Assembly: GCA_025677815.1 (NCBI GenBank) | Contig: JAIXMP010000006.1 | Location: forward strand, 124,001 to 188,000 | DNA: 64,000 nucleotides | Source of the DNA: Phascolomyces articulosus | Lineage: Eukaryota > Mucoromycota > Mucoromycetes > Mucorales > Lichtheimiaceae | Direction: 5' to 3' | Program-made: the position numbers and the translations under genes | In this document: positions 46,181 to 59,474 of the stretch, one piece after another | Layout: every line of letters begins with the position of its first letter | Position numbering within the stretch: position 1 is the first letter of the stretch | The notes under the pieces: generated by a model | What the model was told of the DNA's origin: nothing | Databases searched by the model: none | What the model saw: the letters and a program-made list of their open reading frames with translations, nothing else

Positions 46181-48761
46181 TTTCTTTTAATATTATTATG
46201 ATTGAGACCAAAAAAAATACACACGTTGATATATTAGTAAAAAAAGGGTTTCGAAACTGAGTTTCTGATGACCCCCATTGGCTCAAGGGTCAGAGGATTT
46301 TAATAATAAATAAATTTTCATCTTGGATATAATAATACTACAGACAGATCAAGGGGACCACATGTAAACCCTACTGACTAAATGAATGATATCATTTTAT
46401 TATTATTATCAAACAAGTCATTCACTCTCTTCTGAATTTAATGGATACCAGGCCAATAATTCATGTGACGATATCTTGAAATATCATTCTTATCAGATTC
46501 ACTTTGGGCATATTTTTTAAGCACACACTTCTTCAAATGATTTCTCATGCTGATTTTACTTTTATATACACAAAAGAGAAGAATCTATCAGTATTTGCTT
46601 TCGACACGAAAAAAAAAAAAAAAAAAATAACTGTTGTCATGCATTCAAGTGAATATGTACATCGGGTTTTTTGACATTTTCAATAAAGATATCTTTCTTT
46701 TTTTTTTTTTTACAAGATGAACGATAAAATATAATTGTTTACAATGTGAAAAAAAGGGTCAGTCAAAAATAAAACAAAGAGTTTACCCTAATAAATATCT
46801 CCATCATTCCTTTTTTTTTTTTAGAAAACAATGTATTTCCAAGTATACGTAAGTTATTCTAGTAATAATAGTTTAGAATGGTAAAGGTTGTATAGAGTAT
46901 AAATATTTATATCTCGACTGCCATTTATAAATAATGATAACTATGAGAATGATAAAGTTCTTTTATGTTGTTAATTATTGTTTAGAGTAAAATAATATTC
47001 TTCTTTTTCAATTATTCGTTATCTTTTTTTCATCAGAATATATAATAAATCATTTGGGGGAGGGGGAAAGGAGAGGTGATGGCATGAACAAGAAATAATT
47101 ATAAAAAGGTTTCCATGGTATGTTATTTATTATATGATATGAAATGTTAGAATGGCCATCATTGATGCTTATGCAAATAATGAAAGAGGTTTATATACGT
47201 ACCTCACTTTTCTTTTTAAAATCTCAACAGTATATATATGTATTTGATTCAGCCACATTATCATTATCTTTGTCGATTTCAAAAAGGTAAATAGAAGCAT
47301 AAAATATTATAAGGCATAGGATTGGAGAGAAAACCCGCACTTCCAAAAATATATATTTCTTTGTTACTGTTGGGACTTCATTGATGATGATATAAATGAA
47401 AAAGGAAAAAAAAAATGTCAAAAATTACTATATCTTATATGTAGATCTTGTTGTTGTTCAAATCATATCACCCAAAATCATATCTATATTTATAAATCGA
47501 AAAAGAATGAATTTGTTTATTCTTTATTTGGGCTTTTTTGATATAAAAATAAAGCTGCAGCCCCAAAAACAAAAAAGGACTTATATATTTTTGTTTCCGC
47601 TTGGGCTCCGTTCAACACCTTTTTCGATCCTAAAAAGTATGCATATGCTTGCATTTGAATGAAACATCTTTTTTTTTATTTTAGTTGTAAAAATATCTTA
47701 TAAAAAAGAGTGTTGTCTAAACTATACATTTATTTAAATAACTTTTTAGATTCAAGAAGAATGAATTAGCTCTGTGTTACCAATAGATGAAGTGAGCTTG
47801 AATAACCCCGAGTAAGGGAAACACAAAAAAAAAAGGTTTGGGTTTCATGATTTGAATTATACATATGATGATGGTAATGGTAAAAGAAGTAAAAGAAGTA
47901 GTAGTAGTGGTATTTTTTTTATACATCAAATAAAAAGATCTCGAATAATCAATGATTGATTTATTAATATGATTTCTTGGCATTTATAGTAATAATAAAA
48001 ATTGATCCCCTGGTTTTTATATATATAATAATAATAGCAGGTCCCTTCTCTCCTCAACTTTTTAGCACCGTTTTATGAAGAAAGTGTTACGAGTAAAAAG
48101 AAGTTTCTCTTACCAATCTGTACGCTTTATTATATAAACTAATCCTTATTTAAAAATAAAAAAACAAGTACGTAAAAAAAAAGGCTATCTACGGTAAAAT
48201 CACCATATTTAGTATCACTCAAAATAAAAAAAAAGCCCTTTTTATTAGCATGGTCCGATATTATTATTTGTAAATGTCTCTTTATTTCAAAACTCATAAT
48301 CAATACATAACTATGGTAAATGAATAAAATGTATGAAGATCGAGAAATATAAGATGTATATATATTATATGTATATAACATTTACATAGTTGACATTTGG
48401 GAAGAAAAAGAAGTTGTACAACGTTTAACCCGTCGATCTTTTTTTTTTTTCAAATTATAATAGGGGGGGAGGAGGGTGGAGGTTGGATGGGTGAAATGAA
48501 TAAAATAGTAACTACTCACAATCTCCGAATTTTAAACAATTTTTTAGTCTATTTTTTTTTTATCATCATCATCATCACCTCTCATCATTTTTCTTTCTCT
48601 CCTGGATTTCCCTTTTTCTTTTCTTTTCCTTCTTCTTCTTTCCAATCGTTTTTTATTATCCACAACTACTTCTACTACTACTTCCTTATTTTTTTTTGAT
48701 CAAACAAACAAATAAACAAACATAAATCATATATCGATAAAAAGAGAAGAAAGACTAGAGT
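46181..48761. other. Long intergenic region between divergent PSY4 and NXPE-like genes
   Basis: 2.6 kb of AT-rich DNA with A/T homopolymers up to 19 bases. The only protein-like item is a 36-codon minus-strand frame at 46438-46548 (RNHLKKCVLKKYAQSESDK, ending YRHMNYWPGIH). It is preceded by non-coding T runs and might be a stranded zinc-finger exon; not annotated as a gene. Confidence 0.45.
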
Positions 48762-50786
48762 ATGCATGCTACAGCACTTCAGCGGCATAATATCGTTCTT
48801 GTGATTGTTCTTTTAACACTCCTATTCTCTTTAACTTACTTTCGAAACGTAACTTCTAAAATCGAAACAACTACTACTGTCAATAATGACAACCTACAAC
48901 CTTTACCACCATCATCCTCATCGCCTTTGTTTGATCAACAACAACCTATTCAACAACCAAAAGTCGATGGAGCACCTCCACCTTCACTTCAACAATTAAA
49001 AGATGATATGTTACATAATAGTACATCACCGACGATTTGTAGTAAAGTAGATTTTAGTTGGTTGTATGTATATTATATCAAAAGAAAAAAATAGTAAAGA
49101 GGGAGGAGGAGGGGGGGAGGGAGAATCCATCAACATCATTATTTTCTTATACAAGACTTTTTTTATTTTTAAATATATAGAACATCAGATAGAGAATATT
49201 GGGATGGTTGGGCATCAAAAGCTATGTTTATGAGACCAGAAGGAAATTATACTAGAAAAGATGTTACTATTACTGCTGGTGAAAGTATATGTGTAGTTGT
49301 CATGGTAAGTAGTCATCTTTTTTTTATAATAATAATAATAATAAAATAGACTTTCGTTCCCTTTTTCTTTTTCCCTTCTCCCCTTATTAAGATGATGATG
49401 ATTCACTCATTTTTTTTATTTTCTTTATATTCAAATCATGGATAGCTCGGTCCAATTCCGGCAGTATCTGCGATACGACCTGAACGCCATTTTGCACCCG
49501 CTGACAGTATCACGATTCATGCAATTGGAGATCTCATCAAAATTCCCATCACTTTGGAACAACATGATAAACATAGCAACGTTTATTATAGTTCAGTGTA
49601 TTTCAAACATCCTGATGTCTATCAATTGAAAAGTACTACGGAATATCGTTCTTATTTTTGGGAAACACCGATTTATCATCCTTATCGTCCTTATACCTAT
49701 TATTCTCACAATCAATTAATTGTGAATACCAACAGAGGGATCGACAACAATGAAAATCAACAACAAAAGCCGTCGTCTCAGCCGTCTTGTCATACGAATA
49801 GTGTCATGAGATCAGGTAGTTGGGTAAACAAAACAGAATACCAACAATTATATCCATTGGATTTTTATGGCATGTTTGGAGAAGCCCAGGAAGATCATGC
49901 GGCAGATGATCGATTATTTGTCCCCGATCAATGCCGTTTGGATTATATTAGCACCAGCCAAGCAATTCAGTGTTTGGAAGGCAAGACTTTTCATGTCTGG
50001 GGTGACAACAATATGAAACGGTATGTTTATCATATTTTTATTTAGAAGAATAGTTTATATTTATTTATTGTGTTAATTTATACTTTTTTTTGCAGAAATT
50101 TGAAAGCGTTCAGTCAACCAAGTTGGTGTACCAGCAAAACAATAAATAATCAGAATACCATTGATGGCGAGGTAGAACAACCACCACGATGCATCTGTGG
50201 CGACGATGAAGAAGACAATGATAGTGAATGGTCTACTGATGGAAACACACCTCTTCTCATCCAAGATACATGGCACAATGATTTATCTTTTTATTTCAAC
50301 CCTATCGGTAGTATCACAATGGAAGATTGGCGAACCAAAATCAAAGAACGAGCAGCTCAACAACCTCGTGCAGATATTGTCATTATCAGTCTTGGAAACG
50401 ATGATATTCCTTTGAGTAGAAAGACGCCACGTCAATTTTGGAATTCATTTATGGATTTAACCACTTTTATGTTGAATGAAGTGTATCCTCATCAAACCAT
50501 TATTTTCCGTACACCTCAATATTTCTGTTGTGGTACTCTGTTTAATGCGTCTTGGAATAGTGGTCGTAGTCGTGCATTTGCTACCATTGTTCGACATGCT
50601 ATCAAACATTTCACACAACAACGCAAGAATATCTTATTGTGGGATATTCATCGATTGGGTGTAGAAGATAATACATGTGCTGGTTCCGGCTCATCTTATA
50701 CCAAACGAAGTGTCGTTAATATCGAAAATCTTTTATTATGGAATCTTATATGTCCTACTACTTCTAATACGTTATTATCATCATAG
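48762..50786 (+). CDS. Type II membrane protein, NXPE/PC-esterase-like
   Basis: Four exons (48762-49063, 49181-49304, 49446-50020, 50096-50786) encode 563 residues. A short cytosolic start is followed by one membrane helix (residues 11-25, VLVIVLLTLLFSLTY), then a Pro/Gln-rich stem and a lumenal domain: AMFMRPEGNYTRKDVTITAG, GKTFHVWGDNNMKR, IVIISLGNDDIPLS and LLWDIHRLG near the end. This order resembles NXPE/CAS1-like acyltransferases or esterases of the Golgi. In those families the GDS motif carries the nucleophilic Ser; here the matching place reads GDN, so catalysis is doubtful. N-glycosylation sequons are present. The family assignment is moderate; the membrane topology is seen directly. 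Confidence 0.6.
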
Positions 50787-51010
50787 TTCTCCTCTTCTTT
50801 TTATGTTCTTATTATTTCCATCTTTTATGAACGCATTTTTCTATTCCTCATTTTTCTTTTTACATAGTTTATATATATATACATATCTGACTCTTACTTC
50901 ACTTCACACACCACACTATACATTTTGCATACATTTTATATACACATAAACAACCAAATCACTAAACAAAAAAAAATCCTTTTTGTATTATTCTATAATA
51001 TTTTTTTTTC

Positions 51011-52104
51011 TCAATAACAAAAGCAACAAAAAAATAATACAGAAATCATGGTCATTAAAATGTGGAAACTAGGAATAGTGAATGCTATAGCATGAGATGT
51101 ATCTTTTGGCTGAGGAAGATCAGCTTCAGGGTGATCCAGCCCACCTCGTAATACAATTCCGTCCGTAACGTGAATCAATCCTATATATAGTTTTATATTA
51201 GAAACACGAATTCATATCTTTCCTACTACTATGCATGTTCTTATCACGTACCATCATCATAAATTTGATCTGGCAATAAAATAGATACACCATTAATAAC
51301 AGCACCATGTGTATCATCATGCGAAACATTGAATCCCATGCCATGATTATCCACGACTTTATTACTATTCTTGATCGACGTGGCATTGAACGATTTATCC
51401 ACGATCAAATGATTCAATGTCAATACTACTGTGGGTGGATCCTTTGTCATTTCATCCACACGTTTGATTGCCTCATTGATAGGAGCAAACACAGTGGCAT
51501 GGGTAAATAATTGAAGCGACATATTTAAACTACTGAGTTTATTGGCAAATTCCCGAGTTTGTGGTAGGGCACGAAGCACTTGTTCTGCCGATCCAGGAAT
51601 GTTCAAGACACGATCAATAATATGGACTACACCATTGGAGGCTTGAATATCACCATGAATAATTTTGGCCTTGTCACCATAAGACCATACTCCCTCTGAA
51701 CTGGTGCCCATCATGATGGGGACATGATGGTTTTTTCCATGTTTGGGAATAAATGTCGTATTACGAAGTCGTTGTTCTTTATTAATGTCTTGAGTGGATA
51801 ATCGTTCGTCAGTAATCATATGATAGTGAAATCGATCTGTGTAATCATTGTCATTGCTTTGACTTAAACCGGATTGATCTATGGCTTCATCAGAAGGTGC
51901 AAATAATGTAAATTCTGTCCCATCCGTTTGTGACATATATTGGATCAAAGATGTATGATGGGGATTGTTGATAATCATATCATGTAATTTGGAAGCACCA
52001 TTGTTGGATAATACATCCAATATTGTATTTCCATCACTATTTTCTTGTGCTATACTGAAATGTGTGAATGTAGCTATTGCTACGATGAGTAGTAATATTT
52101 TCAT
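51011..52104 (-). CDS. Secreted, probably GPI-anchored fasciclin (FAS1) domain protein
   Basis: Two exons (52104-51252, 51180-51011) give 340 residues. The start is the ATG at 52104 rather than one 90 bases upstream, because it opens directly into a signal peptide (MKILLLIVAIATFTHFSIAQ). Two FAS1 repeats follow: FTLFAPSDEAIDQS with GVVHIIDRVLNIP, then ATVFAPINEAIKRVDE with GLIHVTDGIVL. The C-terminus is hydrophobic (residues 318-340), as for a GPI attachment signal. Such proteins sit in the cell wall or plasma membrane and are linked to adhesion; several N-glycosylation sites are visible. It points away from the HET pseudogene's 3' end, with 412 bp between. Confidence 0.85.
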
Positions 52105-52516
52105 ATTTTTGTTTGTTATATAAAAAAAAATTGGGGAATTAAAAAAAAGAGAAATCGATTTTCTTTGAGTTTGATCTTTTGGGATAACAAACAATCATGC
52201 TGCTTTGCTACTTATTATCCGACACATGTCTTTTTTATCGGCAAGGGGAACTTGAAACAATTGTATCTCATATTATAAAGGAACTTTGGTTATGACGCAA
52301 GTCACCTTATCTTTGTGGTGTTCTTGATTCACAAGAAGTATTGGATAACATTTAACATTAGTAAATAACTATTGGTGGTTTTGTAAACTTTGTACCCTAC
52401 ACCCTTCCAAACCCGTCAAAAATATACTATGTAACAGCAGACAATGACTATATAAAACGTTAATATTTATTGAATCGAAAATGTTTGTTTGTGTAAATTA
52501 CATTCAGAGAAAAAAT
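52105..52516. other. Upstream region of the fasciclin gene
   Basis: No gene seen. An ATG in frame at 52194 is followed by an A-rich leader, so a 30-residue N-terminal extension is possible, but it would bury the signal peptide. Upstream lies plain AT-rich DNA. Confidence 0.5.
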
Positions 52517-54175
52517 CTACTTTCCCCCCCCCAACGCGGAACAACATCCAATAGCTTTATAATATTCTTCTCCTTGTTCCTTTTTTATGACGGGGTAGTA
52601 GCGATAAAAACCAAAACTACTTTTAAATGAAATTTCAGAGAGGATGACATATTGTGCAGAAGGGTCATATAAATCGTCTGTTAAATAATCAAAAGCAATC
52701 CATGGAGTCTTTTCGTAATCATCTTCATCTTCGTGGCACCAACACAAGTTTTCCTTTTTTATCTCCATGAATCTTGACAATTGTTGAAGTTCTTTAGAGA
52801 TTTTATCGAAAGATGATTCTTTACCAGATCGAAAAAAAAACAGCAAATATCACAAGGCAATAAAATTCTTTTCATTTCATTTGTTTCAGATAGTTGAACA
52901 AGTATACACAAACGATACTTTTGTTTATCATCACCATCATTGATATCGTCAGGGATTGTTGGTATATCTTCTTTCCGTATGGTTAAATTGTCATCGTCGA
53001 TGGATTGATTGTTTGTAACATAAGTAGTTGTAACATGCATGGTTTTTCCAATTATACCGTAATTTTGAAATGAGGTCGTTACATCAAGTGTATAGTGTTC
53101 ACCATTAACACCAGTCCATGATGGCAAAAACTTGTACTTTTCGATTGTTGATTCACAAAAACATTTATTTCTAAAAAACAAAATGCTGATGTCTTTTTTT
53201 GCTAAGAAAATATAAAATTGAATCATCAAGTCTTCGAATGGTTGATAGTAATCAATGTTGATTTCGTCCATAAATTCCGGGAAAAGATGGATGAGTGCAA
53301 AAACACGGTCGTGTTCATTGGTGCTTGTTCGTTGATGTGCATGATATAGAATTTGCGAAACCTTTAGTTCAGAAGATGATTTTGTTAAACCAAATACTTC
53401 ATCCTGTATAAAGTCTCCAAAATTATGACTATCTCTTCCTACAAATAATGTTTTTTTTTTGATTTTACTACTTCTTCTAAAGTCCATAAACGTTTGAAAT
53501 ATTGTTGTTTGCTTGGCATTAACCAATCTTCATGATCGTAATCAGGTACAAGTGCAACGGTGCAATAAGCATTTTTGTATATTTGATGCATGCTGCGTAT
53601 TTCACTTTCTTTTTCTTCTTTATTGTCTTGATTGATGCATAACTGGTCGTACCATAGATATTTGATGTTGAATTGTTGACATATTTGCTGAATGATGCCT
53701 TCAAATTTGACGTATCTGATTGTTTTCGCAAAGTAATAGTTTTCATTGTCAATGATCCTCAGAACTTGATATATCTTGTCCAATTTACTATCAGAGTATG
53801 CCTTGCGTTTAGGAATAACCATATCAGGATAAATATTGTCATAAGAAATAATCTAGTGTTTGGCTTCATCGATTCGTTTATTTTTTCAGTTTTTCCATCG
53901 ATTAAAATATCTCCAGACTGATTCCATGAATACGATAATGCGCAATAACCTTCGTTGACTTGAGATCCATCGACTACTTTCATGTCAGAGATGCGAACAA
54001 GTTTGGTAGGCATAAAGTCTGTTTTGGGCAAATCATTGGGGATTGTTATAGGTGGTTTTGCACGTTTGGCGTATCCATATTCGTCATTCCAAGAATTTTG
54101 AGCCGTCTCGTAGGTTATATACATTATTTCTACGGTTATATTAAATGGTTTCGACAATTTAGTTTCAATGTTCAT
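52517..54175 (-). pseudogene. Broken HET-domain (heterokaryon-incompatibility type) gene
   Basis: Four consecutive frame pieces carry HET-domain landmarks: GYCALSYSWNQSGDI, then YLWYDQLCINQDNKEEK with a downstream MHQIYKNAYCTVALVP, then RLWTLEEVV, then LFVGRDSHNFGDF and a C-terminal region rich in acidic and aromatic residues. The frame changes at the T/A runs 53879-53886, 53451-53460 and 52832-52840, and a TAG (53853-53855) interrupts the second piece. No GT-AG introns explain these changes. HET-domain proteins in Dikarya trigger non-self recognition cell death; in Mucorales the role is not known to me. All three shifts fall in homopolymers, so check the assembly first, but the stop codon argues for real decay. 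Confidence 0.7.
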
Positions 54176-57100
54176 AGATAGAAATTAAAAAGGGAGGTGT
54201 AAACTCACACATGAAGAACCAACGAGTGATATTAATGAAAAAAGTACAAGTTAATATTCGGTGACAGATCGTGTTGATAGTTAATACGATATTATCTGTC
54301 AAATGAGTAGAGTTCTTAAAGATATAGGCGGATATGTTGTAAGGAAGTGGTAAATAGTGGTTTTAGTACGTAAAGAAGAACAGAAAAAAAAATAACGCTT
54401 TATAAATATACCTTTTTCTCAAAAAAAACTTGTGTGATATATGTTAAGTAGCTAAGCCAAAACTTTAAAGAGCATCCTATAAATAAAATAATGCGTACTA
54501 TTTGCTTTTATGCAGATGATTAAGAAAAGAAGTTTTTACTACTTGTTACTTTTTTTTCATCAAATCAATTGGAATAATATGAATCCTTCATATCATACCG
54601 TTGAATGTTTGATTCACTGCTGTTGAATGACTAGGAAGCAATATAGTAAGAACGTCGTACAATAAGATAGTTAGAATAAACGAAAGGAAAAGTACAGCTC
54701 CACGTCTTTGTGTTCAATTAAACAAAAAAATAATATTTTAAGCCCAAACCCTAAAACCGCCCAGAATAAACCATAGCCACTCTAGATTTGATACATCTTA
54801 AGAGTTCATACCAAACCTCATCCAGTAAACTTCAGTGAATGTTAATATAAAGGCAACAGCTTGTGCTGGGTATTTGTATTATTTTTTCAACTTGAATAAG
54901 GGAAAAAAAGAGAAGGATCAATAAAGTGGAAAACATTTGGTGAAGCAGTAGCGAGTTATGCAACAGACAAAAAATATTGTTATTAGTGGATAACCTACTC
55001 TAGGCTTTTTATACTTTTTAAATGCAGTGTTGTCAAAATACTGAAAATGGACCATTATAATCCTGTCCATTGTTTAAGCCCAATAACGAAACCAGTTCAA
55101 TAAAGAGCATAATGGGAATATGACCTTTGTTATAAGAATCTTTTCCGCCTGGTGGTCAGGGTGTTTGGCATTGCTCTTAAGCAGCAAAGAGCCTCTCGTA
55201 AGCTGGTAACATTATGGGTCTTTAGATTTCAACAATCTTCTGACGTAGTGTAGGTTGCTGGCTGTTTAGCTGGTTAACTGAGGCAAGGTGGATACTTTTA
55301 TTTTATAAAATCTATTATTAATAACTTCTTTTTTTTTAGTTTTATTTTTTAGATCATTACAACCAAACGACTGTTCTTACAACAAAAAGCCTGTTCTTAC
55401 AACCAAACGCCTGTTCTTACAACCAAACGCCTGTTCTTACAACCAAACGCCTGTTCTTACAACCAAACGCCTGTTCTTACAACCAAACGCCTGTTCTTAC
55501 AACCAAACGCCTGTTCTTACAAGGAAGCTACTATTCTTACAAGCAAACAAACAAAGGCCTTATAGTTTTACAACACTGTCCCTTAATAACAATAATAAAC
55601 TTTTTTTTTGCCTTAAAGAGTTTTATATTATTAGTTTAGTTTCTTCGTGTAAAAGTCTATAATAAAAAAAAACACGCAATCGTTTATTCATTGGAAGAGT
55701 GATCTTTTTGTTTTTATTCTTGTTGATCAGAATACCTTCAGATGCACAGACCAGGTCAATAAAATAACACGTGTGTTGCCAAGTACTTTTTTAAAAAAGA
55801 TGTTTAACCTATCGCGATGGACAAAGCGATTTTAATGATTTCTGTAAAAGATCCTTTTATATATGTCAAGTTTTTGGTATTGTTTCGAAATCCACCTGAA
55901 ACTCGGTAATATTGTTATTATACAACATAAGTGTGATGTTTGTCAAAAAGTGGTGACAGAGGGGAAGAGACAATTGTTATTGTTGCTATTTATTATAGTG
56001 ACAACTACTTATACTCTTGATGGCCAGAGTTTTACTATATATGTAAAATGTACATTGTTTTTAACTAATAAACATACATGCACGATCATGGAAACTATAC
56101 CACCTCTTGACTGCTCAGCAACCATCCGAACAATAGACTTCCCAACTCAATGGCTACATTCAAGTTCGTGCATTCCAAAAAAAATAAAATACCATTCGTT
56201 GATCACTTTTCCCAATCTCAACTACTTACTTTCTTAAATATTTGTGCACTTGTGTCTATTCTTTATAGAAGTGGTAAACCAATATTAGCAAGGACTGGTG
56301 TACAGTGAACATCTCAATGCAAATCAAATTTTGCAGTTGCATACGTGTATTCGACAAAGTAATCAACATCCCATGTATGGTCACTAACAAAATGCACTTT
56401 GCGTATATCTTAAATTCAAGAAGAGTATCCACTCAACGTGGAATTGCGATCCATTTGGCCAAAAAAAAGAGAACTTCGAAGTATGTGTAAAAAAAACCTG
56501 TCAAGTTGGATAGCAGATATGACAATTTTTTTCCCCAAAGTTTCGTAGATAGAAAGTACCATCTTAACATATTATCGTTGGAGGTAAAGGTATTATACAG
56601 TGACTAGTCATCAGTGTACTATGTTTAAATGCATCGTTTACCCAACTACATGAGCGGATTTTTCTTCAAAATGATGGAAAAGTATTTGGAGACCGTGCAT
56701 TACTTTATTCATCATCATATTAAAACATAAACGATAGGCACCTCTCGAAAAGTTATTGAATGTGACGCATTATTGAACATGTATGAAGTAGATATATATA
56801 TGTACGTATATTGTTGGAAAAAGCTGCTTTTACACATTTTAACAAAGAATTTTTGCGCCTATTGCATATACTCGTTGCATTCCTAAATATAGAGATGCAA
56901 TGTATCGTAGATAAACAAATAGAAACAGAACTATTTTTTTCTATCTGCCCATTGCTTTTCTCAGAAGTTGTTTCCAAGAATCTCTTGCAGATCATCGTCA
57001 TGAAAGCGTTGTTTATCAATGGCCCTACAACAGTAGACCAACTCCATTTTATAATGTTCATAAATAATTTGTTTGTTATAAAATTAAAAAAAATTGAACT

Positions 57101-58268
57101 CTTGTAGTCATTGATAAAATTTTCATTACCAACAGTATAATTTTCTTCATGTAATAAAGATGTTGTGCTTGAAGGATACGTCCGAATAGTAACTCTCATT
57201 TATGCTATATAAAATTTTCTGAACTGCAAAACATATCTGCCTGTAGATCAATGAGAAACACCGATGCATAAACAGTGCAAAAGACAGCACTGCATGCGTA
57301 TGTATGTGTAGCAAACAAATAAATAGACATTAGTGTATTCGACATACGTATACGACTTACAATACAACCTATATTATATCGCGCAAGGTATGCATAATAT
57401 ATTACCTATCGGTGCATTACAAAAATAAAAATATGTTGGCTACAACTTCTCATGGACAGCATATTTCGTTTATGTATTATTACTATAATGTTTACAGTGG
57501 TTCTATATATCGATTGAACATAGAACAATTTTAATATATGCTTTGGGACCACATAATCTGAATTTTTAGTCTTTGCTACTATACAAGTATATTCCATACA
57601 TTTATTCCTTTATTATATACATGATTGTTTTATCGCTCAACAAGATACTGAATGCTATTTATAACCATGACTTGACACTTATTATGAAAAAATAATTCTC
57701 GAATTATATTGTAAAAATAGCGAAAATTTATTATACAAAGCACGTAGATTGTTTTTTTTTTTTTTGCTTAGAGCATTGGGCTTAACAAACGCTTTGAATG
57801 CATCATAGATGCATATTCGTACATACTATTTTATAACACACTTGTTTAGCCTTTTCTAATGTGTACAACACCGTTATCACTCATTCATTATCCAATATTT
57901 GTCTAGGCACATCTCCTTATTGCATTGTATCCCGTAGTAAAAAAAACCCACCCTGTCTCTGTTGCATTACTAAATTTGCATTGCATAGTGAGATTATGCA
58001 AAAGCCCAACACCCTCTTTTATTCTATAATATAATACTATGAGCACTAAGGATCAATTGGATGATAGATCATTCAATCTCTTGCCTTGTTTATTTCTGCT
58101 TCACTATGCTGCACGTCATTATTTTGCTTTGAAAACAAACATATCTTTCTCTTCTTTTGGTTTTCTCTTTTCTTTCTTTCTTTGACTTTCCCGCTGTTTT
58201 TCCCATTTTTATTTTCTTTATTTATATACTCTTTTTGTCATTGTTAAAACAATCCCCTTTATTTAATT
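54176..58268. other. Four-kilobase gene-poor region
   Basis: No gene that I can support on either strand, apart from the minisatellite listed separately. Two overlapping opposite-strand frames near 56753-57199 and a plus-strand frame at 55863-56237 have no recognisable domain. A minus-strand stretch near 55040-55150 (GHIPIMLFIELVSLLGL) might be old transposon coding sequence. The last few hundred bases (C/T-rich, 58140-58260) would be the promoter of the SUR7-like gene. Confidence 0.45.
55359..55538. repeat. Minisatellite of 20-bp units
   Basis: Nine tandem units of ACAACCAAACGCCTGTTCTT. Six (55399-55518) are identical, and the flanking ones (55359-55398 and 55519-55538) have drifted; a further degenerate unit may follow. 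No spacers and no coding frame are kept across units. Confidence 0.95.
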
Positions 58269-59118
58269 ATGAAATTATTTAGTGTTTTAGCATTCTTGTT
58301 ATCTGCTATTGCACTTGTTTTACAAGTTATTACACTTTGTGGCAATCTTCCAGGAATACGTTCAGTCTATTTTGTCAAGGTGGATACACTTGTATCAAAC
58401 TCACTGATTGACCGAATACGACATAATATTTTTGGGGTCCCTGATTCATTAACGTTTGCAACTTTTGTCATATGTCAAAGCTTTAATTCAAATTATAGTC
58501 AAACATCATGTACTAATCCAACCTTAGGCTATCGTTTTAGTATGTAAAAACTCTCTCCTTATAGCTATCATTTCTCTGTGTCATCAAACATCGTTGTTTA
58601 TCATTATGAAAGAAAATAACTCAAAAGATAAGTAATCTAATTTTTTGGTAGATGCTCAGGGTTTATTAGGAATATTGGAAAGTACGATTCCTGAAGAACT
58701 TCATACTACTTTATCGATAACTCAAGGTGGTATATTAATTCCATCGGTTGTTTTGGCATTTGTCATTACCTTATGGTGCGTGATTCGATTATGTACAAGG
58801 AATGACCGATTGGTGTGTTGTCTTACACTGCTCGGAGTTTTGTCGTTGATCTTTGCTATGGCATCCTTAGCAGTACAAATTGTAGCATATCGATCTGTAC
58901 GGGACGCATTAGCTCAAGCAGAACAAGCCATTCCAGGTCATAGTGTTCAATTGATTGCCTCTTTAGGACCTTCCATTTGGTTGACAGTAGGTGCTGTCAT
59001 TGCATTAATCATTGTCATTGTGATTTTCCTTATTGAGGGTGCCCGGTTACGCCGACATCAATTAAAACGCCAACGACATCAACATCAAGAAGAAGGGATT
59101 GAAATGAGCCATGTGTAA
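58269..59118 (+). CDS. SUR7/PalI-family four-helix membrane protein
   Basis: Two exons (58269-58539, 58652-59118) encode 245 residues. A first helix lies at residues 3-24 (FSVLAFLLSAIALVLQVITL). An extracellular loop of about 100 residues with paired cysteines follows (CQSFNSNYSQTSC). Helices 2 and 3 are LIPSVVLAFVITLWCVIRL and LVCCLTLLGVLSLIFAMASL, helix 4 is IWLTVGAVIALIIVIVIFLI, and the tail is Arg/His/Gln-rich and cytosolic. Topology and spacing match SUR7/PalI proteins, which mark eisosomes or act in ambient-pH and cell-wall stress sensing. Which branch applies is not clear, since the usual loop signature is weak. Confidence 0.7.
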
Positions 59119-59474
59119 AATAACCGTTTTAGTAATATGTGCATTTGGGATTTGGAACAGTTTGTCTGTGTACACAGGCTCATTGCTAATAATTACCAGT
59201 TTGTGTAACACTAAATCAAACAAAGGCTTATATATATACTCTTTTATTATTGTAATTTGACATCCAGCATGAACCAAGATATTTAAATGCCTAGAACATT
59301 TGTACGCCGGTCCATATTTATTTTATTTCTTATAATGTTGCTATCACACTTTTCTTTTCTTTTACTTCTTTTTTTCTTTTTTGTATCTTATTAGTACTAC
59401 TATTATTATTCTATTACTCGTCTTTACGTTCTAATATAATAGAACCCATTCCATTCCTTTTTTCTTCTTCTTTC
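59119..59474. other. Spacer between SUR7-like and OPY2-like genes
   Basis: Contains the 3' UTR of one gene and a C/T-rich promoter for the next; no gene seen. Confidence 0.5.

Noticed and set aside
55140..55215. tRNA-like sequence (TGGTGGTCAGGGTG)
   Set aside because: An A-box resemblance only; no B box GGTTCGANTCC and no cloverleaf pairing could be drawn.
55359..55538. CRISPR array
   Set aside because: Units are contiguous without spacers and the DNA is eukaryotic.
55863..56237. 124-codon plus-strand frame
   Set aside because: Lacks domain, signal or splice evidence and contains long Leu/Ile/Thr runs from AT-rich DNA.
56753..57199. Opposite-strand overlapping frames (148 and 98 codons)
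   Set aside because: Neither has a recognisable motif or splice context; both may be chance in AT-rich DNA.
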